DNA of 64,000 nucleotides from positions 1,302,001 to 1,366,000 of the forward strand of contig NZ_CP019706.1 in NCBI RefSeq assembly GCF_002101395.1. The letters are read 5' to 3'. The DNA comes from Pantoea alhagi (GTDB taxonomy: Bacteria > Pseudomonadota > Gammaproteobacteria > Enterobacterales > Enterobacteriaceae). The translations under genes and the position numbers were made by a program. Shown here piece after piece: positions 35,426 through 44,470 of the stretch. Positions within the stretch are counted from its first letter, which is position 1, and each line of letters begins with the position of its first letter. A model generated the notes under the pieces. That model did not search any database. It was not told where the DNA came from and saw only the letters and a list, made by a program, of their open reading frames with translations.

Positions 35426-36931
35426 ATGAAACTACGTAGGAAGCGTGTAAAACCTATTGCGCTTGATGACGTTACCATCATTGATGACTCACGTTTACGC
35501 AAGGCAATTACCGCCGCATCGCTAGGCAATGCGATGGAGTGGTTCGATTTTGGGGTATACGGTTTTGTCGCCTATGCCCTGGGTAAAGTCTTTTTCCCTG
35601 GTGCCGATCCTGGCGTTCAGATGATCGCCGCACTGGCGACCTTTTCCGTTCCTTTCCTGATCCGCCCGTTGGGCGGGCTGTTCTTCGGCATGCTTGGCGA
35701 TAAGTATGGACGCCAGAAAATCCTGTCAATCACCATAATTATCATGTCGCTCAGTACTTTCTGTATCGGCTTAATCCCCTCTTACGCCTCGATTGGTATT
35801 TGGGCGCCGATACTGCTGCTGCTGGCGAAAATGGCCCAGGGCTTTTCCGTGGGCGGCGAATATACCGGCGCGTCGATCTTCGTGGCGGAATACTCGCCTG
35901 ACCGCAAACGCGGCTTTATGGGAAGCTGGCTCGATTTCGGCTCCATCGCCGGCTTTGTACTGGGCGCGGGCCTGGTGGTACTGATCTCAACCATTGTTGG
36001 CGAAGAAAACTTCCTGTCGTGGGGCTGGCGTCTGCCGTTCTTCCTGGCGCTGCCACTGGGCATCATCGGTCTGTATCTGCGTCATGCGCTGGAAGAAACG
36101 CCAGCGTTCCAGCAGCATGTGGAAAAACTGGAACAGGGCGATCGTGAAGGCTTGCGCGAAGGGCCGAAAGTCTCTTTTCGCGAAATTGCCACTAAGCACT
36201 GGAAAAGCCTGCTGGCCTGCGTTGGTCTGGTAATTGCCACCAACGTGACTTATTACATGCTGCTGACCTATATGCCGAGCTACCTCTCGCATAACCTGCA
36301 CTACCCGGAAGATCATGGTGTATTGATCATTATCGCTATTATGATGGGCATGCTGTTTATCCAGCCGGTCATCGGCCTGCTGAGCGACCGCTTTGGCCGT
36401 CGCCCGTTTGTCATTATCGGCAGTATCGCGCTGCTGCTGCTGGCAATTCCCGCCTTTATGCTGATTAACAGTAATGTGCTGGGGCTGATTTTTGCCGGTC
36501 TGCTGATGCTGGCGATTGTGCTTAACTGCTTCACTGGGGTAATGGCCTCATCGCTGCCAGCGATGTTCCCGACACATATTCGCTACAGCGCGCTGGCCAG
36601 CGCCTTTAATATTTCGGTGTTAATTGCCGGTCTGACGCCAACTGCGGCAGCCTGGCTGGTAGAGGTGTCTAACGATCTCTATATGCCGGCTTACTATCTG
36701 ATGGTGATCGCGGTTATCGGTTTAATTACCGGTATTATGATGAAAGAGACCGCCAACAAACCGCTGAAGGGCGCAACCCCGGCGGCCTCGGATATTAACG
36801 AGGCGCGTGAAATCCTGCAGGAACATCACGATAATATCGAGCAGAAAATCGACGATATTACCGAGGAGATCGCTAAGCTGGAGGAGAAACGTAAGAATCT
36901 GATCCAGCAGCATCCGCGCATTAACGAGTAA
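35426..36931 (+). CDS. proP: ProP, osmosensory proline/glycine betaine:H+ symporter
   Basis: MFS osmosensor-transporter importing proline, betaine and ectoine under hyperosmotic stress. The 501-residue protein is nearly identical in layout to E. coli ProP: NAMEWFDFGVYGFVAYALGK, MLGDKYGRQKILS, KMAQGFSVGGEYTGASIFVAEYSPDRKRG, and a long C-terminal cytoplasmic tail (about residues 455-501: DINEAREILQEHHDNIEQKI...) with the heptad pattern of the antiparallel coiled coil that tunes the osmotic set-point. Followed by a strong terminator. Confidence 0.97.
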   Translation: MKLRRKRVKPIALDDVTIIDDSRLRKAITAASLGNAMEWFDFGVYGFVAYALGKVFFPGADPGVQMIAALATFSVPFLIRPLGGLFFGMLGDKYGRQKILSITIIIMSLSTFCIGLIPSYASIGIWAPILLLLAKMAQGFSVGGEYTGASIFVAEYSPDRKRGFMGSWLDFGSIAGFVLGAGLVVLISTIVGEENFLSWGWRLPFFLALPLGIIGLYLRHALEETPAFQQHVEKLEQGDREGLREGPKVSFREIATKHWKSLLACVGLVIATNVTYYMLLTYMPSYLSHNLHYPEDHGVLIIIAIMMGMLFIQPVIGLLSDRFGRRPFVIIGSIALLLLAIPAFMLINSNVLGLIFAGLLMLAIVLNCFTGVMASSLPAMFPTHIRYSALASAFNISVLIAGLTPTAAAWLVEVSNDLYMPAYYLMVIAVIGLITGIMMKETANKPLKGATPAASDINEAREILQEHHDNIEQKIDDITEEIAKLEEKRKNLIQQHPRINE

Positions 36932-36938
36932 CAAAAAG

Positions 36939-36962
36939 GCCCCTCGCAGAGGGGCTTTTTTT
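36939..36962 (+). terminator. Rho-independent terminator of proP
   Basis: GCCCCTC (36939-36945), loop gca, GAGGGGC (36949-36955), followed by seven T. It starts 8 bp after the proP stop. Confidence 0.95.
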
Positions 36963-37103
36963 AGGTCGCCCACTTCAGTTTTGCAGCAACGATCCCATTC
37001 ACGTAGCGCCATTTCACTCTTCTGCCGCCGCTGCGCAGATTGCCGTCTGGCTTGCTGGCCCATTAGCGCCCACACTTAGACTTTACGTTTAAGGAGGAAG
37101 ACT

Positions 37104-37934
37104 ATGCGGATACACCACCTGAGCTGTGGTTCGATGTGTCCTTTTGGCGGCGCGTTGTATGACGGCTTCAGTAAAGGATTGCATGCCCACCTGGTCTGTT
37201 ACTGCCTGCTGATTGAAACCGAGCGCGACGGGCTGGTGCTGGTTGATACCGGTTTTGGCGAGCAGGATCTTCGTCACGATTCACGTATCGCCCTTTTCTT
37301 TCGGCAGTTGAATAATATTCAGCGTCGCCCTGAACTTAGCGCGCTGGCGCAGGTTCAACGTTTGGGCTTTCAGGCGCAGGATGTCCGCCATATTGTACTG
37401 ACGCATCTCGATTTCGATCACGCCGGTGGGCTAACTGACTTTCCCCATGCACGTGTTCACCTGCTGCAACAGGAGCTGGAAACCAGTCATCACCGCAACA
37501 ACTGGCTACAGCGACGACGCTACCGCCCGGCTCAATGGCCCGGCAACGTCCAGTGGCAAACCTATCAGCCGCAGGGCGAAAGCTGGCAGGGTTTTACCGC
37601 AGTGAAAGCATTAAATGGTCTTCCCCCTGAAATTCTGTTAATTCCGCTGCCGGGCCATACGCCAGGGCATGCGGGCGTTGCCATTCAGCAAGATGATGGC
37701 TGGCTGCTGCACGGTGGCGATGCCTGGTTTTATCGCGGAGAAATGTATCAGCAGCAGCGCCATTGCACGCCGGGGTTGCGTTTTTATCAGTGGATGATGG
37801 CGACTGATAATGCGGCGCGACGGGAAAATCAGCAGCGGCTACGGACGCTGTCGCTGAGCCGCCAGGAAAACATCACTCTGTTTTGCAGCCACGATGCAAA
37901 AGAGCTGGCCAGAATGCAGGCGCGCAGCCGATAA
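37104..37934 (+). CDS. MBL-fold metallo-hydrolase
   Basis: A 276-residue metallo-beta-lactamase-fold hydrolase of the type that includes N-acyl-homoserine lactonases and related esterases. The metal motif is H101-L-D103-F-D105-H106 in LTHLDFDHAGGL, where the third position is Asp instead of the usual His (HxHxDH). Later ligands fit LPGHTPGHAG, GGDAWF and CSHD near the end. GAGGAAG precedes the ATG. No signal peptide. Lactone or quorum-signal hydrolysis is possible but substrate is not shown by the sequence. Confidence 0.85.
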   Translation: MRIHHLSCGSMCPFGGALYDGFSKGLHAHLVCYCLLIETERDGLVLVDTGFGEQDLRHDSRIALFFRQLNNIQRRPELSALAQVQRLGFQAQDVRHIVLTHLDFDHAGGLTDFPHARVHLLQQELETSHHRNNWLQRRRYRPAQWPGNVQWQTYQPQGESWQGFTAVKALNGLPPEILLIPLPGHTPGHAGVAIQQDDGWLLHGGDAWFYRGEMYQQQRHCTPGLRFYQWMMATDNAARRENQQRLRTLSLSRQENITLFCSHDAKELARMQARSR

Positions 37935-37959
37935 AAAAACCCCGGCGACAGAGCCGGGG
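37933..37959 (-). terminator. Rho-independent terminator of hsp20
   Basis: On the minus strand GCCGGGG/CCCCGGC arms read CCCCGGC (37953-37959 complement) and GCCGGGG (37940-37946 complement) with loop tctgtc, followed by seven T (37933-37939). It overlaps the stop of the convergent MBL-fold gene. Confidence 0.88.
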
Positions 37960-37966
37960 AAGAATA

Positions 37967-38440
37967 TCAGGCGTTGTGTTCAATAACCCGCTGCTGGCTT
38001 TCAATCGCAATTTTGCGCGGTTTCTCGCTTTCAGGGATCTCCTGATACAGCGAAATTTCCAGCAGGCCATGCTCCAGGCGCGCGCGCTCCACTTTGACAT
38101 GCTGCGGCAGAGCAAAGCTGACGCTAAAGTTATGTCGGCTGATGCCGCGATGCAGCCAGGCGCTTTTTTCATCCTGCTGATGTTGTTCTTCAACGCGTTT
38201 ACCGCTAACGGTCAGCTGGCCGCCTGTGGCGCTGATCTCCAGCTCCTCCTCTTTCCAGCCCGGAACGCTGAGCATGATAGAATAGTGGCTTTCATCGAGA
38301 CGTTTAATATCACAGGCTGGCGTGGTGGCCAGCGGTGCATCTCCGGTTAACTGACTAAACAGCCGATCGATACGGTTAAAACGATCGGAAAACAGCGTGT
38401 CGGTAACGTCGGGGAACAGAGAAAGTGATTTGAATGCCAT
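37967..38440 (-). CDS. Hsp20/IbpA-like small heat shock protein
   Basis: A 157-residue ATP-independent holdase. The alpha-crystallin domain spans about residues 40-140 (DIKRLDESHYSIMLSVPGWKEEELEISATGGQLTVSGKR, FALPQHVKVERARLEHGLLEISL) and the C-terminal tail carries the RKIAIES segment, an I-x-I motif for oligomer contacts. It is IbpA-like but not in the ibpAB locus. AGGAGG lies six bases before the ATG, and a sigma-32-like promoter lies upstream. Convergent with the MBL-fold gene, divergent from hemB. Confidence 0.9.
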   Translation of the reverse strand: MAFKSLSLFPDVTDTLFSDRFNRIDRLFSQLTGDAPLATTPACDIKRLDESHYSIMLSVPGWKEEELEISATGGQLTVSGKRVEEQHQQDEKSAWLHRGISRHNFSVSFALPQHVKVERARLEHGLLEISLYQEIPESEKPRKIAIESQQRVIEHNA

Positions 38441-38518
38441 GAATAACCTCCTGAAAATCTCTTACTGAGCCGTCAAAAGCTTAAACATGTCAGGGAGAAT
38501 TGCCTCCCTGAGCACTAT

Positions 38519-38544
38519 TTATGTGCTGGCAAACCTTTTTCAAG
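38519..38544 (-). promoter_or_regulatory. Sigma-32-like promoter of hsp20
   Basis: On the minus strand a perfect -35 CTTGAAA (38538-38544) is followed after 11 bp by GCACATAA (38519-38526), a partial match to CCCCATAT. It lies about 80 bases before the hsp20 ATG. The leader between contains a hairpin TCAGGGAG/CTCCCTGA (within 38490-38512). Heat induction is an inference that fits the product. Confidence 0.55.
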
Positions 38545-38755
38545 CGGCGCTTAAAATAATGATTTTTTATATTAAAAATAACTGCTCAGATCCGGCAGGA
38601 ATATTAAACGGCAGAATGTTGCCAGGCTGTTAAATATAATTATTAAGTCACCGTTACGGTTAACTTTTTGCCTGAAATGTCGCACGGGAAGTTTCACCCG
38701 ATAATCTAAAAGCGCGTACACTATGATGACTTTTTCACCTGTACAGCAAATAACT

Positions 38756-39733
38756 ATGTCTGATATTTCCCTGATTAATCGTCCCAGAAGATTACGTAAA
38801 AGCGCCGCGCTGCGCGATATGTTCCAGGAAACCACGCTGAGCCGCAACGATCTGGCCCTGCCGATCTTTGTTGAAGAAGGCGTGGATGATTACAAAGCAA
38901 TTGAAGCGATGCCGGGCGTTATGCGCATTCCGGAAAAACGCCTGGCTTATGAAATTGAACGCATTGCTAAAGCAGGTATTCGTTCAGTAATGACCTTCGG
39001 TATTTCCCATCATACCGACGCCACCGGCAGTGATGCCTGGCAGGAAAATGGCCTGGTGGCGCGTATGTCGCGCATCTGCAAAGATACGGTGCCGGAAATG
39101 ATCGTTATGTCCGATACCTGCTTCTGCGAATATACTTCGCACGGCCACTGTGGCGTATTGTGCGATCACGGTGTTGATAATGACGCGACGCTGATTAACC
39201 TTGGCAAGCAGGCGGTGGTCGCCGCGCAGGCGGGCGCTGATTTTATTGCGCCTTCTGCGGCAATGGATGGTCAGGTTGCAGCGATTCGTCGGGCGCTGGA
39301 TGAAGCAGGCTTTACCGATACCGCGATTATGTCCTACTCCACTAAGTTCGCGTCATCCTTCTACGGCCCGTTCCGTGAAGCTGCAGGCACCGCGCTGAAA
39401 GGCGATCGTAAAACCTATCAGATGAACCCCATGAACCGCCGTGAAGCGATCCGTGAGTCATTGATTGATGCGGCGGAAGGGGCCGATTCGCTGATGGTTA
39501 AACCGGCGGGCGCTTACCTGGATATTCTGCGCGATATTCGTGAACGCACTGAACTGCCGCTGGCGGCTTATCAGGTAAGCGGTGAATATGCGATGATCAA
39601 GTTTGCCGCTCAGGCAGGTGCAATCAACGAAGATGCGGTTATTCTGGAAAGCCTGGGAGCGATTAAACGCGCCGGCGCCGATATCATCTTCAGTTACTTT
39701 GCGCTCGATCTGGCGGAACGTAACCTGCTGTAA
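38756..39733 (+). CDS. hemB: HemB, porphobilinogen synthase (delta-aminolevulinate dehydratase)
   Basis: Condenses two 5-aminolevulinate into porphobilinogen in haem synthesis. The 325-residue protein matches E. coli HemB: zinc-binding Cys122, Cys124 and Cys132 in DTCFCEYTSHGHCG, Schiff-base lysines in SYSTKFASSFYGPFR and LMVKPAGAYLDI. The ATG at 38756 gives MSDISLINRPRRLRKS, aligned with the family; the longer frame from 38723 was rejected. The 315-bp gap to hsp20 holds both divergent promoters, no gene. Confidence 0.97.
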   Translation: MSDISLINRPRRLRKSAALRDMFQETTLSRNDLALPIFVEEGVDDYKAIEAMPGVMRIPEKRLAYEIERIAKAGIRSVMTFGISHHTDATGSDAWQENGLVARMSRICKDTVPEMIVMSDTCFCEYTSHGHCGVLCDHGVDNDATLINLGKQAVVAAQAGADFIAPSAAMDGQVAAIRRALDEAGFTDTAIMSYSTKFASSFYGPFREAAGTALKGDRKTYQMNPMNRREAIRESLIDAAEGADSLMVKPAGAYLDILRDIRERTELPLAAYQVSGEYAMIKFAAQAGAINEDAVILESLGAIKRAGADIIFSYFALDLAERNLL

Positions 39734-39740
39734 TTCTTCA

Positions 39741-39762
39741 CAGGCAGCCGTCCGGCTGCCTG
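39741..39762. terminator. Hairpin after hemB
   Basis: CAGGCAGCCG (39741-39750) and CGGCTGCCTG (39753-39762) form a perfect 10-bp stem with only a tc loop, 7 bp past the hemB stop. No T-run follows, so termination would be weak; the gap to the next gene (to 39981) shows nothing else. Confidence 0.5.
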
Positions 39763-39981
39763 GATCATGCCTGCTGAAAGCAAATCCCTCAGGTTCACCC
39801 CCTACAGATCCACTAATCTAACCGTTCAGTTCAGACAGTTAACATTTTCATCGCAGTACGCTTCAGTTTATTTATGGCGGTATCGCTTTAACCTCGTTTT
39901 ATCCTGAAGTTGTGCCTTTTCTGACCGATACTGTCACTGAGAGTAATTAAATTAGATAAATATAAAGTTTGAAGGCTTTTT

Positions 39982-40950
39982 ATGAAAACACCAGAAATCC
40001 CTGCGAATGAAGCTCAACGGCTGGATGCGCTTCATGCGCTGAAAATATTAAATACGCCTGCCGAAGAGCGTTTCGATCGCCTGACACGCCTGGCAAGACG
40101 GCTGTTTAACGTTTCCGTGTCGGTGGTCAGTCTGCTTGATGCTGAGCACCAATGGTTTAAATCGAAAGACGGCATCAGCGTTACCCACACAACACGCGAC
40201 ATCTCTTTTTGTGGTCATACGATCCTACAGGATGATGTGATGGTGGTGGAGAATGCCTGTGACGATCCGCGTTTTCATGATAATCCGCTGGTGATCGGCG
40301 AGCCGCATTTTCGCTTTTATGCCGGTTGCCCGCTACGCGCCCCTGGCGGTGCGAAAATCGGAACGCTGTGCATTTTAGACGACCAGATCCGGTCGTTTAA
40401 CGATGAAGATGCCAGCGCTCTGCGCGATCTGGCCTTTATGGCCGAGACAGAGCTGCTGAACTTCCAGGCAGCCACCTCAGATGAGCTGACACAGATATCT
40501 AACCGACGCGGCTTTATGACTCTGGGGCAGATGCTGCTGAAAGAGTGCGTGCTACGCCACTGCTTCGCCAGCCTGGCTTTTTTCGACCTCGATCAGTTTA
40601 AGCTGATCAACGATACCTTTGGGCATCGCGAAGGCGACCGGGCCTTGATGGATTTTGCCGATGCGCTGAAAACCAGTTTTCGCCAGTCGGCGCTCTTTGC
40701 TCGTCTCGGCGGTGATGAGTTTGTCGTACTGTTTATCGATATGAATCAACAGCAGGCGAGTGAACGGCTGGCAAATTTTCGTGCCGAGCTGGAACACTAT
40801 ATGAAACCCCTTAATAGACGTTACCGACTCGATTTCTCGGTGGGGATGGTGGAGTTTGATCCAGCCCAGCCGCAGCCGCTGACAGGATTGTTAAATCAAA
40901 GCGACGATATTATGTACCAACATAAAAAGGCGCGTCGTCAGCACTATTAA
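39982..40950 (+). CDS. GAF-GGDEF diguanylate cyclase
   Basis: A 322-residue soluble protein predicted to make cyclic di-GMP. Residues about 20-160 form a GAF sensor domain (LARRLFNVSVSVVSLLD, DISFCGHTILQDDVMVVENACDDPRF, GTLCILDDQ); residues about 165-320 form a GGDEF domain (ELTQISNRRGFM, FFDLDQFKLINDTFGHREGD) with an intact active site GGDEF near residues 243-247. The inhibitory I-site is degenerate: the RxxD position reads RQSA. No membrane segment is visible, so the signal is cytoplasmic. It is convergent with pqqF and follows hemB. Confidence 0.9.
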   Translation: MKTPEIPANEAQRLDALHALKILNTPAEERFDRLTRLARRLFNVSVSVVSLLDAEHQWFKSKDGISVTHTTRDISFCGHTILQDDVMVVENACDDPRFHDNPLVIGEPHFRFYAGCPLRAPGGAKIGTLCILDDQIRSFNDEDASALRDLAFMAETELLNFQAATSDELTQISNRRGFMTLGQMLLKECVLRHCFASLAFFDLDQFKLINDTFGHREGDRALMDFADALKTSFRQSALFARLGGDEFVVLFIDMNQQQASERLANFRAELEHYMKPLNRRYRLDFSVGMVEFDPAQPQPLTGLLNQSDDIMYQHKKARRQHY

Positions 40951-40955
40951 GCCGT

Positions 40956-43331
40956 TTATTCAGCCTCTGCCGCACACTGCCACCACCAGACGCGATCGCA
41001 CAGTCTTTGATGCCAGGCAACCAGCCCGGGCGCATCCAGACGCTCAAGCAGCTGGCGCGCCGCCGGAGAAGTCAGATCGGGAAAAGCCAGCGCCTGACGC
41101 GCCTGCTCCAGCGTATCGCCCTCTGGCTGGAGCCGCTGCCACAGTCGTTCACGCTTTTCCGCCAGCTCATCAGCGGAAAGACGGGCAAGATCATTTTCCA
41201 TTATCCGTAAAAAACGCTGAATATGCGTTAACAACGCGGCGGCATTATGCTGCGGCGACTGCAGCGCAAACAGTATTCCTGTGCGATCGGCCACATGATG
41301 AAAACTGCAGCTGACCACGTAGCCGACCTGCTGTTCTACGCGCAGGCGCTGAAAGAAGGCTGGCTGATAAATCAGCGCCAGCATCCGCCACGCCAGCTGT
41401 GCCTCCAGCCCAGGCTGCGTCAGCGGGCAAAACAGCAGCAGGGCCGTATCGCCCTGCGTCAGGCGAAGAGCGTGCTGCTGCCCCGGCTGCGGCCCACACG
41501 GCAGCCAGTCGGTTGCATGTTGTACACGCCCCGGCATGCGGCTCAATAGTCGGGAGAGCCTTTGGGTCAGCGCCTGGCCGCCGCCAACCAGCGCCGCCTG
41601 CCAGACAATTTCATTCAGTTTCGCACAGAGCGACTGCTGCGCCAGCAGCCAGCGCGGCAGTTGGCTAAGCAGCTGGCGTACCGGGATATCACCCTGTTCT
41701 TGCTGCTGCTCTCGCTGCCAGGCGCGCGCGCCTGCATCCAGCGAGGTAAAGGTGTGCAGCCGCGAAACGATCGCCGCCAGCGCGGCCACCATCAATGCGG
41801 GTTCACCGCTCAGCTGAAGCTGCCAGATGCCCTGCCGCCGTTCAACGCTTAATCTTCCGCCCTGATGCGCCAGGCTGGCTGATAACGCACGTAGCGCCGC
41901 CTGTAAAGCGTAGCCCAACGCGTCGGTAATGGGTTTCTCCGGCACCGGACGCAGCGTTAATACCGCAGGTGCGGATGCAGGTAAATAGAGTAAGGGAACC
42001 GCTCTGTGAGGTAAGGTTTGCGGCGCCAGCAGCGGCGGAAAAGGCCAGAAACGCAGCGGCAAAGCGGTAGTGGCGGAAGTATGCGGCAAAGGCGCGTGAA
42101 TAAACTCAAAGCCCGCCGATGAAGTCATCTCGCCCTGTACGGTCTCATCCAGCCACAGGCGGCTGACTTCAGCGCTCTGTAACTGCTCCAGCCAACGTTG
42201 CCACTTATCTGGCGTAACTGACGCGGGCGGTGCGAAGCCGAACGCCCGATCGCGCAGGCGATCGAGCGCGCTTTTATCGGCATGCTGGCGCTGCGCCAGC
42301 TGCAAATAGTGGTTTAACTGCGAGGCGGTAAAGTCGGCAAGCTGTGCAAGCCACTGCCGCAGCGCAGCCTCCAGCGTTGCAGCGAGCGTCGGACGCACAT
42401 GGGCCGGCACAAAACAGACGGCAATCAGCGCCGCCCCTCCGCCGCGCCAGACCTCCTGCAAACTCACGCCATCACAAATATCAGCGGCCCGCAGCTGCGC
42501 CAGCAGGCTGCCTTCCGCCTCATCCAGCAGCAGCTGCTGCAGCAGTGCGCACCAGCCCGCATCGCTCTCCTGCCAATGGTTAAGAGCAAAGGTTAGCGTG
42601 AATTGCGGCGCGCCTGTGGTGCGCACCGCACCATCCGCGCGCGCCTGTAAATGGGCAGGCGATACAGCCGGGGCGTCAATGGATGCGGGCAGGCTTGCCC
42701 CGCAGCACCGGGCAATAGTTTCCAGCTCAGCCAGCGGCTGCGGACCGGAAAGCCAAAGCGTCATCGCCCCCGCATGATAGCGCTGCTGATGAAAATCTTG
42801 CAGCGCCTGGCGTAACCGGCTGTGATCTTCGCCAAAGCTGGCGCGGTTGCCCACGTGGAAACGCTGCATCGCGGGCGGACCCTGAAAAAAGTACCGCTGC
42901 GCCACGCCGGTTAGCGTTTGGGCATCCTGACACAGCAGACGATATTCGGCGTCAATCACCGCCGTTTCCTGCGCAATCGCCTCTGATGAAAGCTGTGGGC
43001 ACGCCAGCATATCCACCAGCCGCATCAGCCCCGCTTCCAGCCCGCTGGCGGGCAGGCTAAAGAAATAGGCGGTGCGATCGGCGCGAGTGGTGGCATTAAG
43101 GCGGCCTCCCTGCGCAGGTACCCAGCTCATCAGCCGCTGCTGACCGCTATAGCTTGCGCTGCCGGTAAACAGCAGATGCTCCAGCAGATGCGCCAGGCCC
43201 GGCCACTGCTCTGGCTCATGGTCGCTGCCGCTGGCGACCTGTAGCAGCGCTGCCGCTTCTGACGCCTGCGCGTCGTGCAGCAGCCGCACCGTCAGGCCAT
43301 TATCGAGCCGTAACGAGGCCGCCTGCGGCAT
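40956..43331 (-). CDS. pqqF: PqqF, M16-family metalloprotease of PQQ synthesis
   Basis: Zinc protease that trims the cross-linked PqqA peptide. The 791-residue protein has the inverted zinc motif H48-L-L-E51-H52 (LAHLLEHLLFTG) and a distal Glu130 in AVIDAEYRLL, followed by the usual M16 repeats to the C-terminus. Its ATG overlaps the pqqE stop by one base (TAATG). Klebsiella-type pqq operons also end in pqqF. Sequence is more variable than the other Pqq proteins, as usual for PqqF. Confidence 0.93.
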   Translation of the reverse strand: MPQAASLRLDNGLTVRLLHDAQASEAAALLQVASGSDHEPEQWPGLAHLLEHLLFTGSASYSGQQRLMSWVPAQGGRLNATTRADRTAYFFSLPASGLEAGLMRLVDMLACPQLSSEAIAQETAVIDAEYRLLCQDAQTLTGVAQRYFFQGPPAMQRFHVGNRASFGEDHSRLRQALQDFHQQRYHAGAMTLWLSGPQPLAELETIARCCGASLPASIDAPAVSPAHLQARADGAVRTTGAPQFTLTFALNHWQESDAGWCALLQQLLLDEAEGSLLAQLRAADICDGVSLQEVWRGGGAALIAVCFVPAHVRPTLAATLEAALRQWLAQLADFTASQLNHYLQLAQRQHADKSALDRLRDRAFGFAPPASVTPDKWQRWLEQLQSAEVSRLWLDETVQGEMTSSAGFEFIHAPLPHTSATTALPLRFWPFPPLLAPQTLPHRAVPLLYLPASAPAVLTLRPVPEKPITDALGYALQAALRALSASLAHQGGRLSVERRQGIWQLQLSGEPALMVAALAAIVSRLHTFTSLDAGARAWQREQQQEQGDIPVRQLLSQLPRWLLAQQSLCAKLNEIVWQAALVGGGQALTQRLSRLLSRMPGRVQHATDWLPCGPQPGQQHALRLTQGDTALLLFCPLTQPGLEAQLAWRMLALIYQPAFFQRLRVEQQVGYVVSCSFHHVADRTGILFALQSPQHNAAALLTHIQRFLRIMENDLARLSADELAEKRERLWQRLQPEGDTLEQARQALAFPDLTSPAARQLLERLDAPGLVAWHQRLCDRVWWWQCAAEAE

Positions 43332-44470
43332 TATGCGTTCGCCTTAAAGATCAGCTGAGAATTAACCCGATTGCGGAACTGCAACTGGCTGATTTGCATC
43401 TGGGTGCAGTTGGCCGCCTCGCGCGCCGCAATGATTTTGCCGTGATGCGGCGATTTCGCGCAGACCGGATCGGCATTATCGGCGTTGCCGGTCAGCATAA
43501 AGGCCTGACAGCGGCAGCCGCCGAAATCCTTCTCTTTTTCGTCACAGGATCGGCAAGGCTCCGGCATCCAGTCAAAGCCGCGATAGCGATTAAAGCCGAA
43601 AGAGTCATACCAGATATGCTGCAGGTCATGCTCCAGCACTGACGGAAACGTGACCGGCAGCTGGCGTGCGCTGTGACATGGCAGCGCGGTGCCTTCCGGC
43701 GTCACGCTAAGGAAAATCGCGCCCCAGCCGCCCATACAGCCTTTAGGGCGCTCTTCATAATAATCTGGCGTAACAAACAGCAAATTGGTCAGGCTGCCGC
43801 TTTCCGCCATGCGCTCGCGGTACTGCTTCACCACCTGCTCGGCACGTTCAATCTGTTCGCGCGTTGGCAGCAGGCCTTCTCGATTGAGCTGCGCCCAACC
43901 GTAAAACTGACAGGTCGCCAGCTCGACGTCATCCGCCTCCAGTTCGATGCACAGCTCGATAATGCGGTCGATCTGGTCGATATTATGGCGATGCAGCACA
44001 AAGTTCAGCACCATCGGATAACCGTGCGCTTTGACCGCCCGCGCCATTTCCAGCTTCTGCCGGAAGGCTTTTTCCGAACCGGCCAGCGCGGCGTTCAGGG
44101 TTTCATCGCTGGCCTGGAAGCTGATTTGAATATGATCCAGCCCGGCCTCGGCAAAGCTATCAATCTTTTTCTCAGTCAGCCCGATGCCGGAGGTGATCAG
44201 GTTAGTGTAAAAACCGAGATTGCGTGCGGCGGCAATCAGCTCCGGCAGATCTTTACGCACCAGCGGCTCGCCGCCGGAAAAGCCGATCTGCACGCTGCCC
44301 ATCGCCCGTGCCTGTCGAAACACGTCAATCCACTGCTCAGTAGTCAGCTCTTTATCTTGTTGAGCGAAGTCGAGCGGGTTGGAGCAGTAAGGGCACTGCA
44401 GCGGGCAGCGGTAGGTTAACTCCGCCAGCAGCCACAGCGGCGGATTCACCGCCGGTTTCCGTTCAGTCAC
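43331..44470 (-). CDS. pqqE: PqqE, radical SAM PqqA peptide cyclase
   Basis: Forms the Glu-Tyr carbon-carbon cross-link in PqqA, with PqqD as chaperone. The 379-residue protein has the radical SAM cluster Cys22, Cys26, Cys29 (TYRCPLQCPYCSNP), FSGGEPLVRKDLP, and SPASM auxiliary-cluster Cys in KGCMGGWG, LPCHSARQ and CRSCDEKEKDFGGCRCQAF. The GTG at 44470, overlapping the pqqD stop by 8 bp, gives an N-terminus that aligns with Klebsiella PqqE; a longer frame within pqqD is unlikely. Confidence 0.96.
   Translation of the reverse strand: MTERKPAVNPPLWLLAELTYRCPLQCPYCSNPLDFAQQDKELTTEQWIDVFRQARAMGSVQIGFSGGEPLVRKDLPELIAAARNLGFYTNLITSGIGLTEKKIDSFAEAGLDHIQISFQASDETLNAALAGSEKAFRQKLEMARAVKAHGYPMVLNFVLHRHNIDQIDRIIELCIELEADDVELATCQFYGWAQLNREGLLPTREQIERAEQVVKQYRERMAESGSLTNLLFVTPDYYEERPKGCMGGWGAIFLSVTPEGTALPCHSARQLPVTFPSVLEHDLQHIWYDSFGFNRYRGFDWMPEPCRSCDEKEKDFGGCRCQAFMLTGNADNADPVCAKSPHHGKIIAAREAANCTQMQISQLQFRNRVNSQLIFKANA

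Noticed and set aside
38441..38512. ROSE-type RNA thermometer before hsp20
   Set aside because: No UYGCU-like element opposite the AGGAGG ribosome site could be found; only a hairpin further upstream is visible.
40956..43331. Frames of 60-100 codons opposite pqqF
   Set aside because: High GC third positions leave many open antisense frames; none has a ribosome site or family match.
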